Assembly: GCA_012934845.2 (NCBI GenBank)
Contig: WNNJ02003058.1
Coordinates: 1-64,000, forward strand
DNA length: 64,000 bases
Source: Pomphorhynchus laevis
Taxonomy: Eukaryota; Acanthocephala; Palaeacanthocephala; Echinorhynchida; Pomphorhynchidae
Reading direction: 5' to 3'
A model generated the notes under the pieces. It saw nothing but the letters and a program-made list of their open reading frames with translations. It did no database searches and was not told the origin of the DNA. Every line of letters begins with the position of its first letter. The stretch's first letter is position 1. Positions 54,995 through 64,000 of this stretch are shown here, piece after piece. The translations under genes and the position numbers were made by a program.

Positions 54995-55366
54995 TTACTT
55001 ATTTTCTTCGATAATATGTTCTAAAATAAATAATTTACAGTTTTTAATATCATGTCCTATTAATCTCATATGTTTATGAAATATAGTTTGACTATTATGC
55101 TGTATATTATATATGTGTTGCCTAAACCTAGTTTTTAACATTTGATATGTTTTTCCTATATACTGCAATCCACATGTACATTGTATTAGATACACTACAC
55201 CTGCGGTATTGCAGTTACAATTATTATTAATATTTAATGAAAAACATTTGTTTGTCGTATTACTTACGATACAATTATTATTTATAACATCACAAACTAT
55301 ACACTTTTTTCTGTTACATATAAAAGATCTAAAATTGAAATCATTAGTACTCACGTATTTTTTCAA
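54995..55366 (-). pseudogene. Naiad-type PLE N-terminal GIY-YIG nuclease
   Basis: 123 codons: a Cys cluster (CNRKKCIVC at 17-25), further Cys at 41, 50 and 52, then VVYLIQCTCGLQYIGKT (57-73, GIY-YIG strand pair) and LKTRFRQHIYNIQH (helix with Arg). A HKHMRLIGHD block near 97-106 supplies the His residues of the CCHH motif. It lies upstream of the RT in element sense, which is the permuted (N-terminal nuclease) order. The start Met opens the conserved region, so the true N-terminus may lie further upstream. Confidence 0.85.
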
Positions 55367-55865
55367 TATGGTTGAGTAAATGTAACTTTTAAGTCATAAT
55401 TTTTAACGTTGCTTTTTCGGTGTCACCACCTAGTTTAGTTGACTCAGACTAAACTTACAACGGACCATGTAAAGGGGGAATTACAACGAACCATGCAAAG
55501 GGGGAAATTCTCCTTATGTCAAAATTAATAAAAATTTATAAATAACGTAAAGAGTTAGCATAAACTTCAAGTCAATTGGTACACTTATATAAAAGGATTA
55601 AATCGTTCACGTTTTATAACAAATTTAAAATCTTTGATTATTTGATAATCAAACTTACGACATGAATGGATAATTCGATTAATTTAAGAAAACGATTAGT
55701 GTATTTTGTGATGCAACTGTAAGATCCTTTTGCTCTAATATAATAAAAGTAATGAATGCGTTACTTTAAAATTACGGCCAATAACCTCTCTTATAATTTA
55801 CTCTCCTGTAATAAAAGTAATGAATGCATTACTTTAAAATTACGGGGCTCGTTGTTACGCGGGAT
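55367..55865 (-). repeat. Naiad 5' leader with internal direct repeats
   Basis: Two direct repeats: ACAACGRACCATGYAAAGGG twice at 55457-55508, and TAATAAAAGTAATGAATGC with TTACTTTAAAATTACGG twice at 55741-55778 and 55810-55847. The latter contains the palindrome AAAGTAATG/CATTACTTT. It could be the element leader or earlier debris. No coding. Confidence 0.5.
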
Positions 55866-57000
55866 TTAATCATTCGTAAGCAACCGCTCGTTAGCAGTAC
55901 GCATAAGCCATTATCTTTCTGATTACTCAATGATGACGACAGGTGTTCTGTAGGGATCGGTCATTAGTCCCACTCTTTAATATTTATATGCAAATGATAT
56001 CACAAACAGCTTAACGTCGGAATGTGTTACCTATGCAGATGACCTTAAGGTTTGGAGGCGAATCATTATTACAAGCAAGAATTGGCTATAAAGTCGTTTC
56101 TCTCGATCACAAGAAAACATCATTACAAACACCAAAATCAACATAAAAATATCAATAAAAGGGGTAATCTTCAGTATTCCCCTGTTAGCGCTCTTCATTG
56201 TTCCGATGTTATTGCTCTTCAAAAAGACCTGGATTCTATAAAGAAATGGTGTATATCCAATGGGCTGATGATGAATGCGACTAAATGTAGACATATGCGG
56301 ATCGGCTCTCCAGATATTCGTTGCTCTTATCAAATTAGAAACATGTCGACTGATTTTACAGATAAAATCGATGATTTAGAGGAATCTACGCTTAATACGC
56401 TCGATATGAGCGCTCACGTAAATAAAGTTTCGGCCAATTGGCGTCGTACTATTGGCATCATCGGACGATCTTTTGGATCACTTGAGGTATGTAGCTTCAG
56501 AATAATATACAAGGCCCTTATCGAATCTCGCATGCTCTACGCATCTCCCACAGCGTATCCACATCTGTGCAAGAACATTATGGCTTACGAATCGATTCTT
56601 CGGTCGGCTACTCGTCTTGTTCCCGCTGTCAAAGACCTGCCGTTTGACCAGAAGTTAGAAATCCTAGGTGTTTCAACGGTTTGTGAAAGTTTGGTGAAAG
56701 CTGAACTTATGCTGGTATGAAGGACAATTTTATTGCCCACTCATCCCCTCAACTTTATGTTTTGCCTACGCAACTCTGAGCATCTACGTGGAAATCGAGT
56801 AACGCTCAAACATCGTAGAAAAGTCCATCGGCATTATCAGGATATAAGAGATCGAGCAATAAACAGTTGGAACAGGCTCCCGTCATGTGCAATTGAATGC
56901 CGGAACATCCGAGAATTTCGGTGTGCGTTGAATAGTGTATCGCTCTCATAGGAAGTCGAACCTTATTTGGATTACTTTTTGTTTTACTGACATTGTACTT
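55866..57000 (+). pseudogene. LINE-D RT copy, 5'-truncated
   Basis: Starts near GSVISPTL (motif B, about 55955), then VTYADDLKVWRR (catalytic box, 56025), ALQKDLDSIKKWCISNGLMM, KCRHMRIGSPD (56210-56310), a thumb with RIIYKALIESRMLYASPTAY, and KLEILGVSTVCESLVKAEL. A stop follows, then HLRGNRVTLKHRRKVHRHYQ and INSWNRLPSCAIECRNIREF (56733-56951). The 3' end matches 32.8 kb. Two main frame breaks, so relatively young. Confidence 0.85.
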
Positions 57001-59280
57001 TTACATTGAGATCCAGCCAAACGAGTCATCGCTCACCGGCTGTTGTATACTCATAATAATTAATAATAAAATTGATGCGATATTGAGTTTGGTAAAGTAT
57101 CCTTGTGTTAGAACATTTGGTATTCATGTGACGTGGTTGTTCTTTCACTCAACGTTGAATAATCTGCTCTACACTTTTCCCCTTCAGTAACAGTAGATCA
57201 CATTCATCCAAACTCAAATAGTTAGATAACGAGTTGACGCGTGTTATCAGAAAACTAGATTGTGCTTTCCTGTTATTTAAGCGTGGTCTTGATTCCTACA
57301 AATCTCATAATGATATTCACAATACAGTATCGTCTCTAAAACGTCAGAAGAAGCATCAATTCATAGCTGATACATGTTCTCGCATTATGTTGATAAAATA
57401 CTAATTTTTTCAACTACTTAGCAACCATAAAAGATCATCATCCTCAATCAACTGTCTGATCGATGGTGAGCGAAAATCCTTTTCCTTTTTCCATATCTAA
57501 TATCCTTATTAAGAACTTTTGTCAAACTCACAATCAATCTTTCCTGTGTAATTATCATATTACGACAGAACATTCGAGCCTTCAGTATAATGAATCTAAC
57601 ATCCGTTTTGATCCACTTGATGTTCTCAATAAATAATCGAGTCTGCCGGTTAAAAATAGTTCAGAACCCGATGCAATCCTTAGTATATTATTACGTAAGG
57701 TATCGTCACATATATACTGTCCGCTTTCTGATATTTACTATTAGTTCTTGAGAACTGGCATTATTCCAAACATGGGAGAGAGCATTACTCATTTCAGTCT
57801 ACAAAAAGGAGATATGGTCAAATCTCAAAATTATCGGTGAATAAGTTCGACATGTATTGTTTGCAAGGTCACTGAGAGACTTATAATGAAGTACATATCT
57901 TCTTATTTAGACAAATTCAGTTTTTATTAAAAACAACATAATTTTAGAAAGTATCGCTTTACTTCGGCAAATCTAATATTAGTTCGTGAAAGCCTAGCCA
58001 GCTTTGTTGAAGATGGTATAACGGTTGATGCCGTCTTTATTGATTTATCCAAAGCTTTGGATCGAGTGAGTTATTTATCCAATATTACCGTGAAAGCTTA
58101 GGAATTACAGATTCTCTAACATTAGCACGCGAAAAACATTAGCACGCGAAAGCTGGGCCGGTTTTGTCGAACAGAGGGTGCCGGTTGATGTCGTCTTTAT
58201 TGATTTGTCCAAATCTTTTAATCGGGTTGTTCATCAAATTTTACTGTGGAAACTTGGAAATTACGGATTCTCAAAGCACGTTTGTCTCTGGATACGTGAA
58301 TTCTTGAGTAGACGTTCCTTTGCTGTGCGAGTTGGTGAGTCTCTTTCTGAATGGTTTTATCTCACTCGATGTGTTCCGCAAGGCTGTATCCTTAGTCCCA
58401 CTTTGTTTTATATCTACATCAACGAAATCGCTGAAAATTTTACATGACAGTGCCTATTATACGCCGATGACATGAAACTGTGGTGCCCTTTATTTCGTGG
58501 TTGTTCTAGCTCTCCCATAATACAATCAGATTTGGATAAAGTTAGTAGTTGGTGTTCATCACGCGGCTTAGTAATCAATGTTAGTAAATGTCGATATATG
58601 AGAATTGGTCAATCCCGATTACCTTCACCTTCTTATAAATTCAGCTCAACAGTTATCGAATCAGTAAATCACTTTACTGATCTAGGTGTTGTTATCTCAT
58701 CCAATATAAATCTCGTCTTCATTCTTCTGCGATTATTGCAAAATGCCGTAGAATTTTAGGATTTCTTCATCGAAACGTTGGACAACTTGAGCCGAAGGCT
58801 TTACGCATTGTATATTCAAGTGTCTTAAAATCACATATGCTCTATGCATCTCACGCGACATACCCTCAACTGAAATCTGAATTGAGTGAATTCGACAACA
58901 TATTGAGAAGAGCCACACACTTGGTTCCGGAAACTCGCTTCATTCCTTATTCAGTTAGACTAGAGACGTTGGGTATAAGATCTGTTGAATGCGATCTGTT
59001 GAATGCGATCTGTTGATTGCAGATCTTGCACTGGTGTGGTTGTCGCTGCGCGTGCCTAACCATCCGTGTAAGCAACTGTTCTGTCTTCGTGAGTCCTGTT
59101 ACGTGGACACGAGCTATGTTTGAATCATCGCTCAAAGCATCGAACAAATTGCACGACAGTGATGGATCGCGTCTGTAAACGATGGAATGGATTATCACAT
59201 GGTGGGATCAACAGCTCTTCTGCTGTGCATTTCAAAGAACGCCTAAAGCTTGACCTCGTCAACTCTTGATGTTTTTTTAT
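57001..59280 (+). pseudogene. LINE-E/D-type RT copy, heavily broken
   Basis: From about 57200: linker sequence, a decayed fingers region with a motif-A-like VDAVFIDLSKALDRV (58020-58060). Then a second, better version at 58178-58447: VDVVFIDLSKSFNRVVHQIL and RCVPQGCILSPTLFYIYINE. LLYADDMKLWCPLF follows (58455), then WCSSRGLVINVSKCRYMRIG, FTDLGVVISSNINLVF and thumb blocks up to 59000. The duplicated motif A shows an internal duplication of about 130 bases. The C-terminus RLWNGLSHGGINSSSA lies near 59170. Confidence 0.8.
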
Positions 59281-59400
59281 TCGATGTGATGTTTCCTCAC
59301 GAGCTTCAGTTCCCTTGGAAGTCGACATATAATAATGTATGTAGATTATTATTACATACAGAGCATTAACCACAAGGCTGTTTTGCTCAATCACGACAAT
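59281..59400. other. Spacer
   Basis: No feature. Confidence 0.3.
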
Positions 59401-60235
59401 AAAAAAGAAAGAAGAAAAAGGTTATTTATAGAACGCCTCAATTCGAAGTACCACATCCAGCTTCATTACCAAATTCTTCAGTATTTTTTAAAATCCAGAA
59501 AGCTCGCAGCATTCAAAACGGAAGGGGATAAATCATTCCATAAGTTACACGCTCGGTGGGAAAGTCGAATTTTTTTAATAATTTTCCATGGTACAAAATA
59601 TTTAGACAAAGAAAATATCCTCTTCCTCCTTGCCACAATTTCTCCCAGTAACTTTAATGGAGAATCCTACATACTGATGTACGATGTGATACATAGAACA
59701 CATGTCTAGGAACACGAAGCGACAACATGTGGAACTCAATCCAAGATGAAAAAGCCGTTGCTCATAAGGGAGAGTCTTCAAGCTAGGAGATAAGTGTGTG
59801 ACACTGTGTACTATGCGGTCATAATTTGACATTTCATCTTTTGTACATGGAAATGCGACCGGTGCAGCATATTCAATCAATGGTTAAATCGTAGCCTTGT
59901 ATAATATGACCAATGACTGAGGATTCGGTGTGGATAAACAACTCCTAATTATATGCATCATCCGCCTGGCTGCGATGTATACACGCATTGTATTCTCCCG
60001 CGTTTTAAGAGATCGGTGCAGTGTGACACCAATATCTTGAACATGTTCCCTTTCCACAATACAGTTTCTACTTGATTATAACAAAAGCTATAGGCAGTTC
60101 TTAAAGTAGGACACTTTCTACTTAGCTCAAAAAGACGATTACGCCGTTTAATAGTATCTAATAGCTCATGATCAAATCTTAAAATAAAGTTTGAGATAAA
60201 TAACATGCAATCAATCCAGTTCCAGATCAATCCAG
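59401..60235 (-). pseudogene. LINE-E-like RT thumb fragment
   Basis: Minus strand: LGVTLHRSLKTREN near 60000, MMHIIRSCLSTPNPQSLVIL (about 59950-59900), then LIEYAAPVAFPCTKDEMSNY and LPYEQRLFHLGLSSTC (59602-59880). Aligns with the 49.9 kb and 58.8 kb copies (CTKEEI, RLEILGI). Dead. Confidence 0.7.
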
Positions 60236-60249
60236 ATCCAGATCAAATC

Positions 60250-61275
60250 AGCAAATTTAACAGTTTTAACACACAAGGACGTCGATGGGAGGACGTAAGA
60301 AGACATCTACGACCGACACCAACTGTGCTGAACTACAAGTACAGTGATCGGCACACGACTGCAGCGTCTGGACTACAATCGCATGCGACAGCAGTAAGTC
60401 TAAAGAAGACTTCCTATGCGGCTTTTGTGCCAACAAACTCATACGCGACCTCTCCCATAAGAACATATCAACCTCCAACGTGTCCACTCAAACCACTCCA
60501 GTCGTTTCTGATATCCTTTGTCAACCGAGTGATCCTATCATCACATGCACTTCTAATCCCATGTCTTCACTTCCCGACACTCCGTATCTTCACTTCTGTC
60601 TCGTTTCTCAATAACCTACATATCTCAATCAAAATCCCCTCCACCAACCTCCACAATCCTTCCACTCATAACTTTCCTCACATCGCCCACCACCCTCTCT
60701 ATTATCCAAATCCTCTTTGTCTTCCGCTGTTAAATCTACTGCCTTGATATCCTCAACTCCCAGCTCTCCTATCGTGATCTCTCCAACTCACGTTACTCGT
60801 ACTCCTTTACGGAAACGTTTTCCTTCTCGCGATCGTTGTGTCATCGTCACTAATATAACTCCTTCCACCTCTTTATCTCCACAAGCACGTCTCGACCACG
60901 ATATTTCCGCATTCAGATCCATCCTCTCGTCTCTTGTTGATGGAGATAAACCATCCTTTTTCAACAACATCTCTCCTGTCACATTCATCCGCCTAAATAA
61001 ACCTTCTTAATCTAATCCTTCCCAGCCACCTCTCCTAAAAATTGTTTTCAAGCATTGCTCTCACGCGTCTGCTGTCCTCTCCCAACGATTCAAACTCATG
61101 TCATCTTCAGCCACTCGCATTTTCCCCGATCGCACCCCCTCCGAAATCGCTCAACTCTCATCAGCCCGCATGGAAAAACGCCGTCGCGAAGAAAACTGCG
61201 AAACATATCTCTCGATCCGAAACATCGACGGAAATTTTCAAGTTGTCCATACCCGCCCAAAAATTCGATGGCGCT
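60250..61275 (+). pseudogene. LINE-F2 ORF1-like RNA-binding protein
   Basis: A low-complexity Ser/Pro/Thr-rich N-terminal part (60250-60750), then RDRCVIVTNITPSTSLSPQA (RRM-like first strand, about 60820), FNNISPVTFIRLNKPS (60960-61008), and in a new frame PLLKIVFKHCSHASAVLSQR (61035-61090) with IFPDRTPSEIAQLSSARMEK (61120-61180). The PLKVVF...A..VL...L and DRTPxE blocks are classical LINE ORF1 signatures. At least one frame break. Confidence 0.75.
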
Positions 61276-61329
61276 CCATCTCCCCTATGTGTCTTCTTCA
61301 CTAGCCCCTATCACCACCAAACGGTTTCC

Positions 61330-62135
61330 GCCTCGGCATCCTCAACACTTGATCTATTCGCAATAAATCCGATCTCCTCCTCAACCTATTCACAAAGCAA
61401 TCTATCAATCTCTTTTGCCTCACTGAATCCTGGCAATCCGATTCTGACGTCGTTTGCTCTCCGCCGGTTTCTCACTAGTCGAATCCGCTCGCCCCTTCTA
61501 AATTCTCTAATCATGGCGGCATTGTCGCATTCGACCGTCACCCCGCGTCTCTTCGCAAAATCACTTCCTCTTTCAGTCCTTGCTCTTTTGAACTGCTCAC
61601 TTGTCGTTATTCTAACCCGATCACTCTAGATTTCGCCATTGTATACCGTCATGGTTCATCAGCTCCCATATCCTTATTTTTTACAGAACTCGCTGACTTT
61701 CTGTCTCACTGTTCTCTGTCCTCAATCCCTTCAATCGTTCATAGCGACTTCAACATCCGCCTCGACCGCCCCACACATATCCTTGGTGGCGCACTCGACA
61801 TCATCGCTGTCTCCGATCATTTTGCTGCCTACACCTCACTGTCCATTTTCGATCCTAGTCTATCCAATCACTTTCTCGTCACCCTTGATCTCACTCACAA
61901 CTACACCCCTCCTCACACACCTACAATCCTACGTCGCTCTTGGAGAAATCTTGACCACACCCTTCTCCGCTCTGCCTTACTCAAATCGACTCTACCATAT
62001 CCAGCAATAAAATATTCCTCTCCTCACGATCTCGCCTTTCTTTTCGACTCTGAACTCACATCCATTCTCATCTTCTCTTGTCCTTCTAGCCACACCCACA
62101 CCGTCGCTTGCACCGTGCCCAATAGTTGGACACCA
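61330..62135 (+). pseudogene. LINE-F2 AP endonuclease domain
   Basis: Blocks read in shifting frames: NLLSSIRNKSDLLLNLF with INLFCLTESWQSDSDV (N-terminal strands, Glu kept), LDFAIVYRHGSSAPISLFF, VHSDFNIRLDRPTH (GDxN position is SDFN), and LSNHFLVTLDL, where the usual SDH is SNH. The changed Asp suggests loss of activity. A Ser/Pro/His-rich linker follows. Confidence 0.75.
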
Positions 62136-62398
62136 ATGCTTACTCTCAAAGCTTCGACTCCGCCATGCTTTTCGAGTCTATCACCGCTCACTCAGACGTG
62201 ATTTCCGCTCGATCACTCCGTCTTTCCGTGATTCCTATCTTGCTCTTCACCAGTATCATCTCAACTACTACGTACCAAATGCAACTCCTTCTGGCAGCAT
62301 AAAATCATCACTTCATTCAACTCTAAGACTCTATGGCATACTTTTAACTCAATCCTCGCTCGCTCCTCTCTGCCGTGCAACATCAATCCCCATGATTA

Positions 62399-64000
62399 TT
62401 GGTCATTTCTCCAGACCAAAGTATTTACGTTGCTCTCTCTCACACCCCGGTCTCCATCCTATCCCACTCTGCCCTGCCTAGCCTCATTCTCCCGGAACTC
62501 TTTCATATTCTCCCTGTCTCACCTTTCGAAGTATCATCTGTTCTCATGTCCTTGCCGAGCAAAACCTCACCTGCCGACCCCTTGCCTACTCACATACTTA
62601 AATCCATATGTTTATCGATATCCCATTTTCCCACAACCTTGTTTAACCCGTCCATCCGCAGTCGTATCTTCCCTTCACACTGGAAATCCACAATCGTTCG
62701 TCCCCTCCTTAAGAAACAATCGCTCGCCGTTCCTTCCTTCAAGCTATCGCATCATTCCACTACTCCTTACTTTTTCTAAGCTCTTAGAACGCCTCATCTT
62801 AATACAAGTCAACGCTTATCTCTCGTCATCCAATCTGTACCCTCCTTTCCAAACCGCTTTTCGCTCTAATCACGCCACAGAAATCGCCTGCATGAAAGTT
62901 TACAAAGACTTACTCATTTCTCGAGACATGGCTCTATATAGTGTTCTCATCTCCCTCGACCTCTCCATCGGCTTCGACATTGTCGACCACTCCGTCCTCC
63001 TTTCTCGCCTTCGTTATGATTACGGATTTTCTTCTTCCTTCGGAGCATGGTTTGCCACATATCTTTCCGATCGTTCCTTTCGCGTCTGTTCTAATACATC
63101 ATCCTCCCATCCCATCCCTATATTTTGTAGGGGTCCCACAAGGTTCTGTCCTAGGGCCCCTGCTTTTCTCTCTTCTGCTTGTCGATCTCTATTCGTTTAT
63201 CAATCCTTTTTTCTTTTAGCGTCATGCAATACGCCGATTACATTCTAATCTATGCTCATGCACCCGCACATCGCATACACGATATCGGCATTTCTGCCTC
63301 CAACTGTCTTTCTTCTATCTACAAACGTCTCTCCAATCTCCATCTCGTTCTAAACGCCGAAAAGTCCAAAATAATGTAGATCCTTCCCCGTAAACCAAAC
63401 ATATCTCCTCCCACTGTATATTTTGCCTCATCGATCATCCCCATAGTCCACAATCTCACTTTCTTAGGCTTCCATTTCGATGATCACCTTTCCCTTAAAC
63501 CCTTCGTCCGTGACAAGGTCCGCTCTTCTAACTTAATTCTCCGTGATATCCGCCGTATCCTCCCCCTTATCGACTTCTGTTCATATATGTCTCTTCTTTC
63601 ATCGCTTCTTTTCCCTAAAATCGATTACTGCCTCAGCCTTTTCGCCAATTCTCCAAAATTCATCATCCTACCACTACAACGCATAATCAACTCCGCCGTT
63701 CGAGTGCTCTTTCGTCTCCATCGCTTTGACCACATATCCACATATTTTGCCAAACTCTCCTGGCCCACCATCCACATCCGCATCAAACTCCGCCTTCTCG
63801 CACCTTTCGTCTCATCGCTGTCGGATCCCCATAGTTCATCAACCTTCCTTTCTTAGACGACACTCGCCCCATCTCGCTATCTCTGCGTTCTCGTCATACC
63901 CTCTTACTACACGTTCCCAATTACTCCAACAACTATGGTCTCCGATCCTTTCTCTTCGCTGCCCCACTCGCCTGGAATCAACTCCCTCTCGACGTCCGCC
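62399..64000 (+). pseudogene. LINE-F2 reverse transcriptase, truncated by the window edge
   Basis: Blocks: SPADPLPTHILKSICLSIS, HWKSTIVRPLLKKQ (62399-62779), FSKLLERLILIQVNAYLSSS, LISLDLSIGFDIVDHSVLL (motif A, about 62955), GVPQGSVLGPLLFSLLLVDL (motif B, 63130-63190), QYADYILIYAHA (catalytic box YADY, about 63225), LGFHFDDHLSL, and a thumb with LQRIINSAVRVLFRLHRFDH (63587-63856). At the very end YGLRSFLFAAPLAWNQLPLD, the C-terminal LINE hallmark, is cut by the window. The second catalytic Asp is Tyr. Confidence 0.85.

Larger units (their letters stand above)
60236..64000 (+). mobile_element. LINE-F, second copy, runs off the window
   Basis: Layout as at 39.6-43.1 kb: ORF1 (about 60250-61270), endonuclease (61330-62130), RT (62400 to the window end). 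It is much more GC-rich than the rest of the window and strongly C-rich on the sense strand. Several breaks. Confidence 0.85.

Noticed and set aside
60266-60487. Minus-strand open frames over LINE-F2
   Set aside because: Shadows of the plus-strand ORF1 region caused by low stop frequency in GC-richer DNA.

Overview
The window looks like nuclear DNA of an intron-poor, AT-rich invertebrate animal. It has three long intact genes with animal-type products, each in a single open frame, and the rest is mostly dead retroelements and AT-rich filler. I cannot name the species; nothing points to bacteria, organelle or plasmid.

Host genes. A MEI4-like meiotic double-strand-break factor lies at 1744-2736 (-). 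The complex I subunit NDUFA10 lies at 11991-13235 (+) and the beta subunit of Rab geranylgeranyltransferase at 25993-27015 (-). They work in unrelated processes and sit 9-13 kb apart with transposon debris between them.

Penelope-like elements (PLEs) fall into three groups. (a) A Naiad-type element with permuted domains (N-terminal GIY-YIG nuclease, CxC linker, C-terminal RT) is best preserved at 52.2-55.9 kb (-). Broken copies and 3' tails lie at 0.4-1.0, 5.4-6.5, 7.8-9.8, 11.4-11.9, 27.4-28.3 and 28.6-28.8 kb. Its tail carries a conserved GC-rich segment that can fold as a pseudoknot. (b) A canonical PLE with C-terminal GIY-YIG and repeated termini lies at 29.4-31.6 kb (+), with terminal pieces at 9.8-10.3 kb. 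(c) Another C-terminal GIY-YIG lineage is found at 6.6-7.7 and 20.5-22.7 kb, and an inverted pair of PLE-like 3' ends lies at 47.8-48.0 kb.

Non-LTR elements (LINEs). LINE-A has YADD, a Cys/His knuckle and a shared 3' end near 17.8-18.7, 20.9-22.0, 35.3-35.8, 37.9-38.9, 39.2-39.6 and 43.1-43.6 kb. LINE-D/E is Jockey/CR1-like (3.3-4.3, 20.0, 32.8-33.3, 45.1, 49.6-50.2, 51.1-52.1, 55.9-57.0, 57.2-59.3 and 59.4-60.2 kb). LINE-F has ORF1 plus APE endonuclease plus RT (39.6-43.1 kb minus; 60.2 kb to the window end plus). A further type has a Cys-knuckle and restriction-endonuclease-like C-terminal domain (23.4-24.3, 36.2-37.5, 50.65-51.05 kb).

The most striking signal is at 24.3-24.96 kb: a short repeat in three copies, two of which contain a complete type III hammerhead ribozyme (24372-24450 minus, 24805-24883 plus). 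All core bases are present in both, and only one stem position differs, in the plus-strand copy. This looks like a small ribozyme-bearing (retrozyme-like) element next to a LINE fragment.

Other structures include a TIR element with a second end-to-end palindromic insertion, a 460-bp segmental duplication, a 48-bp direct repeat flanking 1.3 kb of LINE debris, and several near-perfect hairpins.
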